From: Pseudomonadota bacterium
GTDB taxonomy: Bacteria; Pseudomonadota; Alphaproteobacteria; Caulobacterales; Caulobacteraceae
Length of the DNA stretch: 10,819 bases
Direction: 5' to 3'
Assembly: GCA_023409795.1 (NCBI GenBank)
Contig: JAEYQX010000211.1
Coordinates: forward strand, 1-10,819
Positions within the stretch are counted from its first letter, which is position 1, and every line of letters starts with the position of its first letter. Made by a program: the position numbers and the translations under genes. Positions 1 to 7,127 of this stretch are shown piece by piece. The notes beneath the pieces were generated by a model that did no database searches, was not told where the DNA came from, and saw only the letters and a program-made list of their open reading frames with translations.

Positions 1-2
1 TC

Positions 3-2000
3 GCCACGGTTGATGATGTGATCGTTACGGCGGCCCGACTGCCGCCATCGGCGGGCGAGGCGGCCTTTTCCGTGGTTCGGCTGGACGAGGAGGCCATCGT
101 GCGCGCGACGCGGCTGGACGAGGCTCTGGGCCAGGTGCCGGCCGTCTCGCTGTTCCGGCGTACCTCGAGCCTTTCGGCCAATCCCACGACCCAGGGCATT
201 TCGGTCCGGAGCCTGGCTCCGTCGGGGGCGGGGCGCAGCCTGGTGACGCTGGACGGCGTGCCGCTCAATGACCCGTTCGGGGGCTGGGTCCTGTGGTCGC
301 AGCTGCCGGTGGAGGCCTTATCGGGCCTCGATATTGTGCGCGGTGCCGGGGCCGGGCCCTATGGCGCGGGGGCCCTGACCGGGGTCATCCAGCTGCGCGA
401 GCGGGAGCAGGGAGGCGTGCTGGATATCTCGGCGGCCGAGCGCGGCGGTGGCCGCATCGGGGCGGCAGGCTCGACGGACCTGGGCTCCGTGCGACTGACG
501 GGGTCGGCTCAGTACGAGACCAGCGACGGCTATGTCGCGGTGCGTGGCGAGGGCCGCGGAGCCGCTGACTTACCCCTTGACCTGGAGACCCGGGCCGGTG
601 GCCTGAGGCTGGACATGCCGGTCGGCGCGGCCGCCCTTTCGGTGAGGGCCTCGGCCTATGATGAGGCGCGCGGGTCGGGCCTGGCCGGTGCGCGATCCAG
701 CGCCAGCGGCCACCTGGTGTCGGCCACCCTGGCCCAGCCCCCGATCAAGGGGGCCTATGGCTGGCGGCTTCAGGCCTGGCGGCGCGAAAGCGACTTTGCC
801 AACAGCTCGGCGGCCGTGGCGGCGGCCCGAAACCAGACCACGCCGGCCAATGAGCAGTATGAGACGCCCGCGACCGGCTGGGGCCTGAACGCTGCCCTGC
901 GCCGCCAGTCGCGTGAGCTTGCCGGGGGGCGTGTCGAGTGGGAACTGGGTGCCGATGCCCGCTTCAATGAGGGCGAGACCCGCGAGCGCTTTCGCTACAT
1001 GGACGGGGCCTTCACGCGCGGGCGCATCGCCGGGGGCAGGACCTCCGTCGTGGGCCTTTATGGCGAGGCGTCCTGGGTCGACAGCCTGTGGCTGATCGCC
1101 GGCGGCCTGCGCCTGGATGGCTGGCGCAACGAGGCGGGCAGGCGGATCGAGCGGGATCTGCAGAGCCAGGCCCTGACCCTTGATGAGCGCGATCCGGAAC
1201 GCTCGGGCGAGGTGGTCAGTGCCCGGCTGGCGGCCCGGCGGTGGATCGGGGGTGGCTGGGCGGCCCGGACGGCGGCCTATAGCGGTTTTCGCCCCGCAAC
1301 CCTGAACGAGCTGCATCGGCCTTTTCGCGTCGGCAATGACCTGACCGAGGCCAATGCCGCCCTGGTGCCCGAGACCTTGCAGGGGATCGAGGCGGGGCTG
1401 GCGTTCGAGGGGCCGATCTCGGCCTTTGGGGCCACCCTGTTCTGGAACCGGATCGACGACGCCATCGTCAATGTGACCCTGGCCGAGGGGCCCGGCACCT
1501 TCCCGCGCGCGGGCTTTGTTCCGGCAGGCGGCGTCCTGCGCCAGCGCCAGAATGCCGGGACCATCGAGGCCTTCGGCCTGGAGCTGACGGCGCGCCAGCG
1601 GTTGGGTGCAAGCCTTGACCTGCATGGCGCGATCTCGGCCACCGATGCCCGTCTGGACGGCGGGGATGCCGCGCCCCAGCTGACCGGACTTCGCCCGGCC
1701 CAGGCCCCGATCTGGAGCGCGACGGCGGGTCTGGACTGGCAGGTCATGCCGATGCTGAACCTGGGGCTGCAGGCGCGCTATGAAAGCAAGCGGTATGACG
1801 ATGACCTGAACAGTCGCGTCCTGGAGGCGGCCCTGACGCTGGATGCCCGCGCCGACTGGCAGGTGGCGGACCAGGCCAGCCTGTGGCTGGCTGCCGACAA
1901 TCTCCTGGATGCCGAGGTCGAGGTTTCGCGCACGGCCGGGGGCGTGGCCGGCTATGGCGCACCGCGCACCCTGAGGCTGGGCTTGCGGCTGACCTATTAG
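3..2000 (+). CDS. TonB-dependent outer-membrane receptor (5' end outside window)
   Basis: This is a TonB-dependent receptor, an outer-membrane beta-barrel that imports a ligand using energy passed on by TonB-ExbB-ExbD. The reading frame is open to the left edge, and 665 residues are visible. Its first residues contain VDDVIVTAAR (3-12), which looks like a TonB box. The signal peptide and true start therefore lie upstream, and the GTG at base 18 is internal. A plug domain follows to about residue 130, with LDGVPLNDPFGGW (83-95) and the typical DIVRGAGAGPYGAGALTGVI stretch (110-129). The remaining ~530 residues alternate short aromatic and charged strands as expected for a 22-strand barrel. They end with SLWLAADNLLDAEV and a terminal aromatic (RLTY), the usual Bam-recognition ending. 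The ligand cannot be told from sequence, and no siderophore, B12 or sugar genes lie nearby. The receptor class is secure; the substrate is unknown. Confidence 0.93.
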   Translation, partial: ATVDDVIVTAARLPPSAGEAAFSVVRLDEEAIVRATRLDEALGQVPAVSLFRRTSSLSANPTTQGISVRSLAPSGAGRSLVTLDGVPLNDPFGGWVLWSQLPVEALSGLDIVRGAGAGPYGAGALTGVIQLREREQGGVLDISAAERGGGRIGAAGSTDLGSVRLTGSAQYETSDGYVAVRGEGRGAADLPLDLETRAGGLRLDMPVGAAALSVRASAYDEARGSGLAGARSSASGHLVSATLAQPPIKGAYGWRLQAWRRESDFANSSAAVAAARNQTTPANEQYETPATGWGLNAALRRQSRELAGGRVEWELGADARFNEGETRERFRYMDGAFTRGRIAGGRTSVVGLYGEASWVDSLWLIAGGLRLDGWRNEAGRRIERDLQSQALTLDERDPERSGEVVSARLAARRWIGGGWAARTAAYSGFRPATLNELHRPFRVGNDLTEANAALVPETLQGIEAGLAFEGPISAFGATLFWNRIDDAIVNVTLAEGPGTFPRAGFVPAGGVLRQRQNAGTIEAFGLELTARQRLGASLDLHGAISATDARLDGGDAAPQLTGLRPAQAPIWSATAGLDWQVMPMLNLGLQARYESKRYDDDLNSRVLEAALTLDARADWQVADQASLWLAADNLLDAEVEVSRTAGGVAGYGAPRTLRLGLRLTY

Positions 2001-2192
2001 GTCGCGCACGGGTCGTGCCCTTAATCAGGTGGCTGGCAGAAGATTTTCCCGATTAGACCTAGTCGTCCCTGGCGATTGGCTTTAGCAACGGCGCCTCATT
2101 TCAGAAGATGCGGGCGTGGCCTGACTTCTCGAGTTCAATGGTCACGACGCGGGCACGGCCGGGTTTCGGCACGTCTTCCGTTCGTGATGTGT

Positions 2193-2197
2193 GGGGA
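2193..2197 (+). promoter_or_regulatory. Shine-Dalgarno site setting the symporter start
   Basis: GGGGA lies seven bases before the ATG at 2205. The frame is open further upstream, to a possible start at 2076. The 43 extra residues that would add are arginine-rich and not membrane-like, whereas MKRLFAYLIIGAMILG from 2205 is a normal first segment of this family. An ATG at 2187 (MCGDVC...) is a less likely alternative. Confidence 0.6.
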
Positions 2198-2204
2198 CGT
2201 GTGT

Positions 2205-3479
2205 ATGAAGCGTTTGTTCGCCTATCTGATCATCGGGGCGATGATCCTTGGCGTGGTGACCGGCTGGGCCATCAACCATTTCTCGACTGCTGAGCAGGCC
2301 CAGGCTGCGGCGACCAACCTGGGCCTGATTACCGATGTCTTCCTGCGCCTGATCAAGATGATCATCGCCCCCCTGGTCTTCACGACCCTGGTGGCGGGCA
2401 TTGCGCACATGGAGGACGCCGCCTCGGTCGGGCGTATCGGGGTCAAGACCATGACCTGGTTCATCGGGGCCTCGGTCGTGTCCCTGGTGCTGGGCCTGGT
2501 CATGGTCCAGCTGCTGCAGCCCGGCGCAGGGATGAACCTGCCCGAAGCGGCCCTGGCCACGGCACCGGCGGCCTCGACGGACAACTTCTCGCTGCACAAC
2601 TTCATCACTCACCTGGTGCCCACCTCGATTTTTGACGCCCTGGCGCGCAACGAGATCCTGCAGATCGTGGTCTTCTCCCTGTTCGTCGGCACGGCCGTGG
2701 CGGCGCTTGATGACAAGGCCCCGGCGGTCATGGTCATCGTCGAGCAGGCCGCCAACATCATGCTCAAGGTGACCGAGTTCGTGATGAAGCTGGCCCCGCT
2801 GGCCATCTTCTCGGCCCTGGCCTCGACCATCGCCACCCAGGGGCTGGAGATGATCGGCGTCTATGCCAAGTTCGTGCTCGGCTTCTATGGCTCTATGGCC
2901 CTGCTGTGGAGCCTGCTGTTCGTGGCCGGTGCCCTGGTGCTGGGCCGCCAGGTCCTGCCCCTGTTCCGGGCGATCCGCACCCCGACGCTTCTGGCCTTCT
3001 CGACGGCCAGCTCGGAAGCGGCCTATCCGCGTATCCTGGAGGCCCTGCCCAAGGTGGGCGTGCGCCGCCGGATCGTCAGCTTCGTCCTGCCGCTGGGCTA
3101 TTCGTTCAACCTGGACGGATCCATGCTCTACTGCACCTTTGCCACCCTGTTCATCATGCAGGCCCATGGCGTGCAGCTGAGCGTCTCGCAGCAGATCTTC
3201 ATGCTGCTGCTGCTGATGGTGACGTCCAAGGGCATCGCCGGGATTCCGCGCGCCTCGCTGGTGGTCATCATGGCCACCCTGACCTACTTCGGCCTGCCTG
3301 AGGCCTGGATCGCCATTGTCCTGGGCGTCGACCACCTGCTCGACATGGGCCGCTCGGCCACCAATGTCGTCGGCAACTCGGTGGCGGCCGCCGTGGTCGC
3401 CAAGTGGGAGGGCGAGCTGGACGAGGTGCCCGAGGACGGGGCGCTTCCGCCGGAAGAGACCAGGCCCGCCCTGGCCTGA
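2205..3479 (+). CDS. Dicarboxylate/amino acid:cation symporter (DAACS family)
   Basis: This inner-membrane secondary transporter of the DctA/GltP/GltPh family takes up C4-dicarboxylates or acidic amino acids with Na+ or H+. It has 424 residues, normal for the family. All family landmarks are visible in order: the HP1 serine-rich tip STASSEAAYP (266-275), the TM7 motif NLDGSMLY (302-309), the HP2 tip TSKGIAGIPRAS (340-351) and the TM8 motif DMGRSATNVVGN (380-391). By alignment to GltPh, Asp380, Arg383 and Asn387 correspond to the substrate-binding D394, R397 and N401. The arginine fits a substrate with an acidic side group. Asn391 sits where GltPh has the Na+ ligand D405, and Arg349 replaces the usual Gly/Gln in HP2. 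The tail from about residue 400 is acidic and cytoplasmic. The gene stands alone, with its own terminator, 204 bases after the receptor. Family is certain; DctA-like versus GltP-like substrate is not. Confidence 0.93.
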   Translation: MKRLFAYLIIGAMILGVVTGWAINHFSTAEQAQAAATNLGLITDVFLRLIKMIIAPLVFTTLVAGIAHMEDAASVGRIGVKTMTWFIGASVVSLVLGLVMVQLLQPGAGMNLPEAALATAPAASTDNFSLHNFITHLVPTSIFDALARNEILQIVVFSLFVGTAVAALDDKAPAVMVIVEQAANIMLKVTEFVMKLAPLAIFSALASTIATQGLEMIGVYAKFVLGFYGSMALLWSLLFVAGALVLGRQVLPLFRAIRTPTLLAFSTASSEAAYPRILEALPKVGVRRRIVSFVLPLGYSFNLDGSMLYCTFATLFIMQAHGVQLSVSQQIFMLLLLMVTSKGIAGIPRASLVVIMATLTYFGLPEAWIAIVLGVDHLLDMGRSATNVVGNSVAAAVVAKWEGELDEVPEDGALPPEETRPALA

Positions 3480-3506
3480 CGCCATCCTTGCCTGTCCTGC
3501 CAGGCG

Positions 3507-3541
3507 ACGGCCGCCTTCCTGATCGGGAGGCGGCCGTTTTT
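3507..3541 (+). terminator. Intrinsic terminator after the symporter
   Basis: A nine-base perfect stem, CGGCCGCCT (3508-3516) against AGGCGGCCG (3528-3536), extends inward through T-G, C-G and C-G pairs to a five-base loop and outward by one A-T pair. Five Ts (3537-3541) follow directly. It lies 28 bases after the symporter stop, in the convergent gap. Read from the minus strand the hairpin has no T-run, so it should mainly stop plus-strand transcription. Confidence 0.9.
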
Positions 3542-3563
3542 CGTTCTGGGTGCCGGTCGGGGT

Positions 3564-4118
3564 CTAGTTGCGACCGCGCTCGATAAAGGCGCGGACAGAG
3601 GCGGCGACCTTGCCCTGGGCCCGCGCGCCGTCGCAGATGATGGGCTTGAAGTAGGCGCTCAGGCTGGTGGAGCGGATGGTTTCCCATTCGGCCGCATCGT
3701 CGGGATAGCGCTCGATCAGGTTGCCCGCCTCGTCATAGTCGCTCTCGGCCACCAGGCGGGACTGGTTGGCCGAACACCTCAGCTCATATTCGTCCAGCTT
3801 GAAGGACAGGTCGCCGGCGGCACCCTGGGTCGGGACCCGTGCGATATGGACCTGGGCCGTGTTGCCGGACGTGGGCACGGGCGACAGGCGAACCAGATAG
3901 ACCTGCCGGTCGTTGTGGGAAAAGGCCTGCCATTCCTCGCCCGCAGGCGCGGCGGCGGCAGCGGGATCGGCAGCCGGGTCGGCAACAGCCGCCTGAGCCG
4001 AAGCGTCCTGAACCGAAGCGTCCTGGGCTGGGGTGTCCGGTGCCGGGGTATCCTGGGCAAAGGCCGGGGCCAGGCCGATACAGGCGGCAAGACAGGTGCC
4101 AAGGTATAGTGTTTTCAT
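3564..4118 (-). CDS. Small exported protein, surface-adhesin E-like fold suspected
   Basis: This is a predicted 184-residue exported protein of unknown function. Residues 1-21 are a clear signal peptide (MKTLYLGTCLAACIGLAPAFA, cleavage before QDTP). Residues 22-60 form an Ala/Pro/Asp/Gln linker made partly of five-residue repeats. A compact domain follows (about 61-184) with two cysteines, Cys115 in YELRCSANQSR and Cys162 in PIICDGA, likely disulfide-bonded in the periplasm. The pattern of a strand with Cys, then an R-rich turn, a YDEAGN turn, a Trp-containing segment and a second Cys resembles proteobacterial 'surface-adhesin E' domain proteins. That is a resemblance from memory, not a search result. 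The start at 4118 is chosen over 4199 because it has an excellent ribosome binding site and gives a signal peptide. It is divergent from the hydrolase gene and convergent with the symporter. Confidence 0.8.
   Translation of the reverse strand: MKTLYLGTCLAACIGLAPAFAQDTPAPDTPAQDASVQDASAQAAVADPAADPAAAAAPAGEEWQAFSHNDRQVYLVRLSPVPTSGNTAQVHIARVPTQGAAGDLSFKLDEYELRCSANQSRLVAESDYDEAGNLIERYPDDAAEWETIRSTSLSAYFKPIICDGARAQGKVAASVRAFIERGRN
3992..4051 (-). repeat. 15-bp tandem repeat, four units, in frame
   Basis: Four head-to-tail 15-base units occupy 3992-4006, 4007-4021, 4022-4036 and 4037-4051 (plus strand). The first two differ at one base; the other two have diverged further. Because 15 is a multiple of three, copy changes keep the reading frame. 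On the minus strand the repeat encodes the pentapeptide series TPAPD-TPAQD-ASVQD-ASAQ in the linker of the exported protein. Confidence 0.75.
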
Positions 4119-4123
4119 TTCTT

Positions 4124-4130
4124 CCTCCCT
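4124..4130 (-). promoter_or_regulatory. Strong Shine-Dalgarno site of the exported protein
   Basis: On the minus strand AGGGAGG stands five bases before the ATG at 4118. This selects 4118 over the in-frame upstream start at 4199, which has no such site and would place 27 charged residues in front of the signal peptide. Confidence 0.85.
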
Positions 4131-4142
4131 TGAACTTTGGCG

Positions 4143-4171
4143 ATAACACACCCGATACCGCCGATTTTCAA
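4143..4171 (-). promoter_or_regulatory. Candidate housekeeping promoter for the exported protein
   Basis: On the minus strand TTGAAA (4171-4166) and TGTTAT (4148-4143) are separated by exactly 17 bases. They match the sigma-70-type -35 at five of six positions and the -10 at four of six. Transcription would start near 4136, just ahead of the Shine-Dalgarno site. This is inferred from consensus only, and the -10 element is weak. Confidence 0.4.
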
Positions 4172-4212
4172 CTGGTCTCGTCTTGGCCAGATTTGGCACC
4201 TAGGCTCCGGTC

Positions 4213-5142
4213 ATGACCCGAAGTTCAGACCGCGCATTGCCCGTCCTGATGGTCCTGTTGCTGGCCATGGTCTTCCTGACTGGATCGGGAGCCTGGACCC
4301 CCTCGGCCGCCCGGCCGGCAGCGCCGGCACCGGGAGCCTTTGCCTCTGACCGCATCCAGGTCGAGGTGCGCGGCGAGGGGCCCAACGTGGTCCTGATCCC
4401 CGGCCTGGCTTCGACCGCGGCCATCTGGGATCGCACGGCCAAGGCCCTTGAGGGGCGCTATCGCGTCCACCTGGTCACGGTGCGGGGCTTTGGCGACCTG
4501 CCGCCCGCCGCCAATGCCTCGGGCCATGTCGGCGTGCCGGTCGCTCGCGAGGTCGCGCGCTATATCCACGAGCAGGGGCTGGGCCGACCCGCCCTGATCG
4601 GCCATTCGATGGGCGGCCAGATTGCCCTGCGGGTAGCCGCCATGGCCCCGGACCAGGTCAGCCGCGTCATGGCCGTGGATTCCTCGCCCTTCTTTCCCAG
4701 CCTGATCAGCGCCGGGGCGACCAGCGCCGATGTCGAGCCCCTGGCGCGGCTGGTCTATCAGGGACTGATCCTGTTCGGCGATGACGTGCTGCGGACCCAG
4801 GCCCGGTCGGCGGGACTGGAACTGGGCGGGGCCAGCGACAGCCTGTTCAACTCCCTGGGCTGGCAGGGCGGGGATCGCCGGACCCTGGCCCAGGGCCTTT
4901 ATGAGGTCATGACCTCGGACCTTCGTGCCAGCCTGCCCGACATCACCGTGCCCGTCACCGTCGTCTATGGCTGGAGCAATGACAGCCGCAGCCCCCGGGC
5001 CCAGGTCGACGACCTGTTCCGCGCCGGCTATCGCAACCTGCCGCGCCCGGCCATCTTCGAGCGGATCGAGGGGGCCGAGCACATGGTGATGATCGACCAG
5101 CCCCGTCGCTTCCAGGCTGCGGTCGAGCGCTTCCTGCGCTGA
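4213..5142 (+). CDS. Membrane-anchored or exported alpha/beta hydrolase
   Basis: This is a serine hydrolase of the alpha/beta-hydrolase fold, 309 residues; its substrate is unknown. Residues 9-27 are hydrophobic (LPVLMVLLLAMVFLTGSGA), so the enzyme is either secreted with cleavage after SGA or held by an N-terminal anchor in the inner membrane. VVLIPGLAST (59-68) fills the place of the oxyanion HG motif. GHSMGG (130-135) is the nucleophile elbow with Ser132. Asp257 in YGWSNDS is the likely acid, and His290 in EGAEHMVMIDQP is the catalytic histidine near the C-terminus. The triad is thus complete. The cap between about 150 and 240 is helical. No good ribosome binding site precedes the ATG; a later start at Met13 would shorten the hydrophobic segment and is less likely. 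It is divergent from the small exported protein across 94 bases and converges on recQ with nine bases between the stops. Confidence 0.88.
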   Translation: MTRSSDRALPVLMVLLLAMVFLTGSGAWTPSAARPAAPAPGAFASDRIQVEVRGEGPNVVLIPGLASTAAIWDRTAKALEGRYRVHLVTVRGFGDLPPAANASGHVGVPVAREVARYIHEQGLGRPALIGHSMGGQIALRVAAMAPDQVSRVMAVDSSPFFPSLISAGATSADVEPLARLVYQGLILFGDDVLRTQARSAGLELGGASDSLFNSLGWQGGDRRTLAQGLYEVMTSDLRASLPDITVPVTVVYGWSNDSRSPRAQVDDLFRAGYRNLPRPAIFERIEGAEHMVMIDQPRRFQAAVERFLR

Positions 5143-5151
5143 GGCCAGGCG

Positions 5152-7026
5152 TCAGGCGGTGGCGGTCAGGGCGTCCAGCACGCCCTTGCCATAGCGCTCC
5201 AGCTTGCCCGCGCCCACGCCCGAGATGCGGCCCAGTTCGGACAGGCTGCGCGGTTCGCTGAGGGCGATTTCCACCAGGGTCTTGTCCTGGAAGATGACAT
5301 AGGGCGGCACGCGCTGTTCGCTGGCCCGGTCACGACGCCAGTTGCGCAGGGCCTCGAAGCGGGCGCGCACGTCGGTGTCCAGGGCCTCGACCGCCAGGTT
5401 GCGGCCGGCGTTGCGGCGCGGCCGGTCCTCGACCACGACCCGGGCCGGGGGCTTCCTGACCTGGACCGCGCGCTCGCCGCGATAGACGGCGCGCACGGCC
5501 TCGGGATCGCCCAGCTGCAGGATGGGCATCCCCTCGTTGGGATCCTCGACCAGCAGGCCCTCGAACAACAGGTGGTCGATCACGTCGCGCCAGCCGCTGA
5601 GCGACAGCTCGGTACCAATGCCCCAGGTCGAGATCTGGCTCTCCCACGGCTGGACGTCCTTGGTCCGCCCGGTCAGGTGGTCGATGATGCGGTTCTTGCC
5701 ATAGCGCTCGCCCATGCGCTGGACTGCGGCCAGGGCCTTCTGGGCCGGGACGATGGCGTCAAAGGTGGCGGGCGGATCGCTGCAGATGTCGCAGACGCCG
5801 CAGGGCTGGGCATCCTGCTCGCCAAAATAGCGGCGCACGGCCTGGGGCCGGCAGGTGGCCCCGTCCAGCATGGCGAACAGCTGGCGCACCTTGCGCGTCT
5901 GGACCTGCTTGACCTCCTCGGCCATCGGCCGCCCCTCAAGGCGACGCAGGGACCAGGCGATGTCCGAGGGGCCATAAAGGGTGATGCCCTCGGCCGGTTC
6001 GCCATCGCGGCCCGCACGGCCGATCTCCTGCCAGTAGGCCTCAAGGCTGCCGGGCGGGTCGGCGTGGATGACAAAGCGCACGTCGGGTTTGTCGACGCCC
6101 ATGCCAAAGGCGATGGTGGCCACCATGACGGCGCTGTCCTCGGCCAGGAAGCGTTCCAGCCGCTGATCGCGCTCCTTCGCGTCGAACCCGGCGTGATAGG
6201 CAATGGCATTGGTGCCCGCGTCGCGCAGGGTCTGGGCCACGCGCTCGCAGCCGTCGCGACTGCCGCAATAGACGACGCCGGACTTGCCCCGCCGCTCGCG
6301 CACCAGCTCGACCACGGCAGCATCGGTGCGGGCCCGGCTGCCGTTGATCTTGCGCTCGGCGGACAGTTGCAGGTTCGGGCGGGCAAAGCTGTCGACGAAG
6401 ACCCGGGCCTTCTCCAGCCTCAGCGAGGCCAGGATGTCATCGCGGGTCCTGGCATCCGCCGTGGCGGTGACGGCGATGCGGGGCACATGGGGAAAGACCT
6501 CGGCCAGGCGTCCCAGGCTGCGATAGTCGGGGCGGAAGTCGTGGCCCCATTGCGAGACGCAGTGGGCCTCGTCGATGGCGATCAGGCTCAGCTCGATGTC
6601 GGCCAGCCGCTCCAGCATGGAGCCTGCCGCCAGGCCTTCGGGCGAGACATAGAGCAGGTCCAGCTCACCATGGCGCGCTGCGCGCCAGATGGCCGAGCGT
6701 TCGTCCAGCGAGACGCCGGAATCCAGGCGGGCGGCCGCCACGCCCTGCTGCTTCAGGGCCTCGACCTGGTCGGTCATCAGGGCGATCAGCGGCGAGACCA
6801 CCAGGCCTACGCCCGGGCGCAGGATGGCAGGCACCTGGTAGCAGACGCTCTTGCCGCCCCCCGTCGGCAGGACCGCCATGACATCGCGGCCGTCCAGGAC
6901 CTCGGACACGACCTCGGCCTGCAGGCCCCGGAAGTCGCCATGACCCCAGACGCGCTTCAGCAGTTTGCGGGCCTCTGGCAGGCGGGGCGAGAGGTCGGCC
7001 CTGGCGCGTCGGTTGGCGGAAAACAT
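5152..7026 (-). CDS. recQ: ATP-dependent DNA helicase RecQ
   Basis: RecQ is a 3'-5' superfamily 2 helicase acting in RecF-pathway recombination, fork repair and suppression of illegitimate recombination. At 624 residues it is a full-length bacterial RecQ. Visible parts in order: Walker A TGGGKS (55-60), DEAH (152-155), the RecQ-specific aromatic-rich loop CVSQWGHDFRPDY (156-168), TATA (187-190), motif V ATIAFGMGVDKPDVRF (303-318), motif VI QEIGRAGRDG (333-342), a zinc-binding set Cys392/Cys409/Cys412/Cys415, a winged-helix region (about 425-520) and a single HRDC domain (about 553-620). All catalytic motifs are intact. It is transcribed alone, convergent with the hydrolase and divergent from rsmC over 101 bases. 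The ATG at 7026 has no clear Shine-Dalgarno site, so a slightly different start is possible, but the conserved core begins only at about residue 24. Confidence 0.98.
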   Translation of the reverse strand: MFSANRRARADLSPRLPEARKLLKRVWGHGDFRGLQAEVVSEVLDGRDVMAVLPTGGGKSVCYQVPAILRPGVGLVVSPLIALMTDQVEALKQQGVAAARLDSGVSLDERSAIWRAARHGELDLLYVSPEGLAAGSMLERLADIELSLIAIDEAHCVSQWGHDFRPDYRSLGRLAEVFPHVPRIAVTATADARTRDDILASLRLEKARVFVDSFARPNLQLSAERKINGSRARTDAAVVELVRERRGKSGVVYCGSRDGCERVAQTLRDAGTNAIAYHAGFDAKERDQRLERFLAEDSAVMVATIAFGMGVDKPDVRFVIHADPPGSLEAYWQEIGRAGRDGEPAEGITLYGPSDIAWSLRRLEGRPMAEEVKQVQTRKVRQLFAMLDGATCRPQAVRRYFGEQDAQPCGVCDICSDPPATFDAIVPAQKALAAVQRMGERYGKNRIIDHLTGRTKDVQPWESQISTWGIGTELSLSGWRDVIDHLLFEGLLVEDPNEGMPILQLGDPEAVRAVYRGERAVQVRKPPARVVVEDRPRRNAGRNLAVEALDTDVRARFEALRNWRRDRASEQRVPPYVIFQDKTLVEIALSEPRSLSELGRISGVGAGKLERYGKGVLDALTATA

Positions 7027-7118
7027 GGAGCCGGGTTTAGCCGGATGCGCCCGCCGGTGTCATCTGTTTCAGGCCGGTTTTGGCGCAAGGCCTACGCCTG
7101 CGACCCGAAAGCCGCTAT

Positions 7119-7122
7119 GGAG
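7119..7122 (+). promoter_or_regulatory. Shine-Dalgarno site setting the rsmC start
   Basis: GGAG lies five bases before the ATG at 7128. The frame is also open to a TTG at 7080, but the 16 extra residues are arginine-rich and unlike the family, so 7128 is preferred. Confidence 0.65.
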
Positions 7123-7127
7123 CCGCC

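Noticed and set aside
18..20. GTG at base 18 as the receptor start codon
   Set aside because: The frame is open to the window edge, and the residues just before it complete a TonB box, which in these receptors follows a cleaved signal peptide. The start must be upstream.
570..2009. Long open frame (479 codons) antisense to the receptor gene
   Set aside because: The plus-strand frame has clear TonB-dependent receptor motifs and terminal features. The antisense product is Gly/Gln/Arg-rich with no domain, as expected from the codon bias of GC-rich DNA.
2006..2018. GCACG-GGT-CGTGC hairpin just after the receptor stop as a terminator
   Set aside because: The stem is only five base pairs with a three-base loop and no T-run follows. 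It is too weak to call.
2142..3485. 447-codon open frame antisense to the symporter
   Set aside because: It is a histidine/glutamine/aspartate-rich low-complexity translation created by mirroring hydrophobic codons. The sense frame has every motif of the DAACS family.
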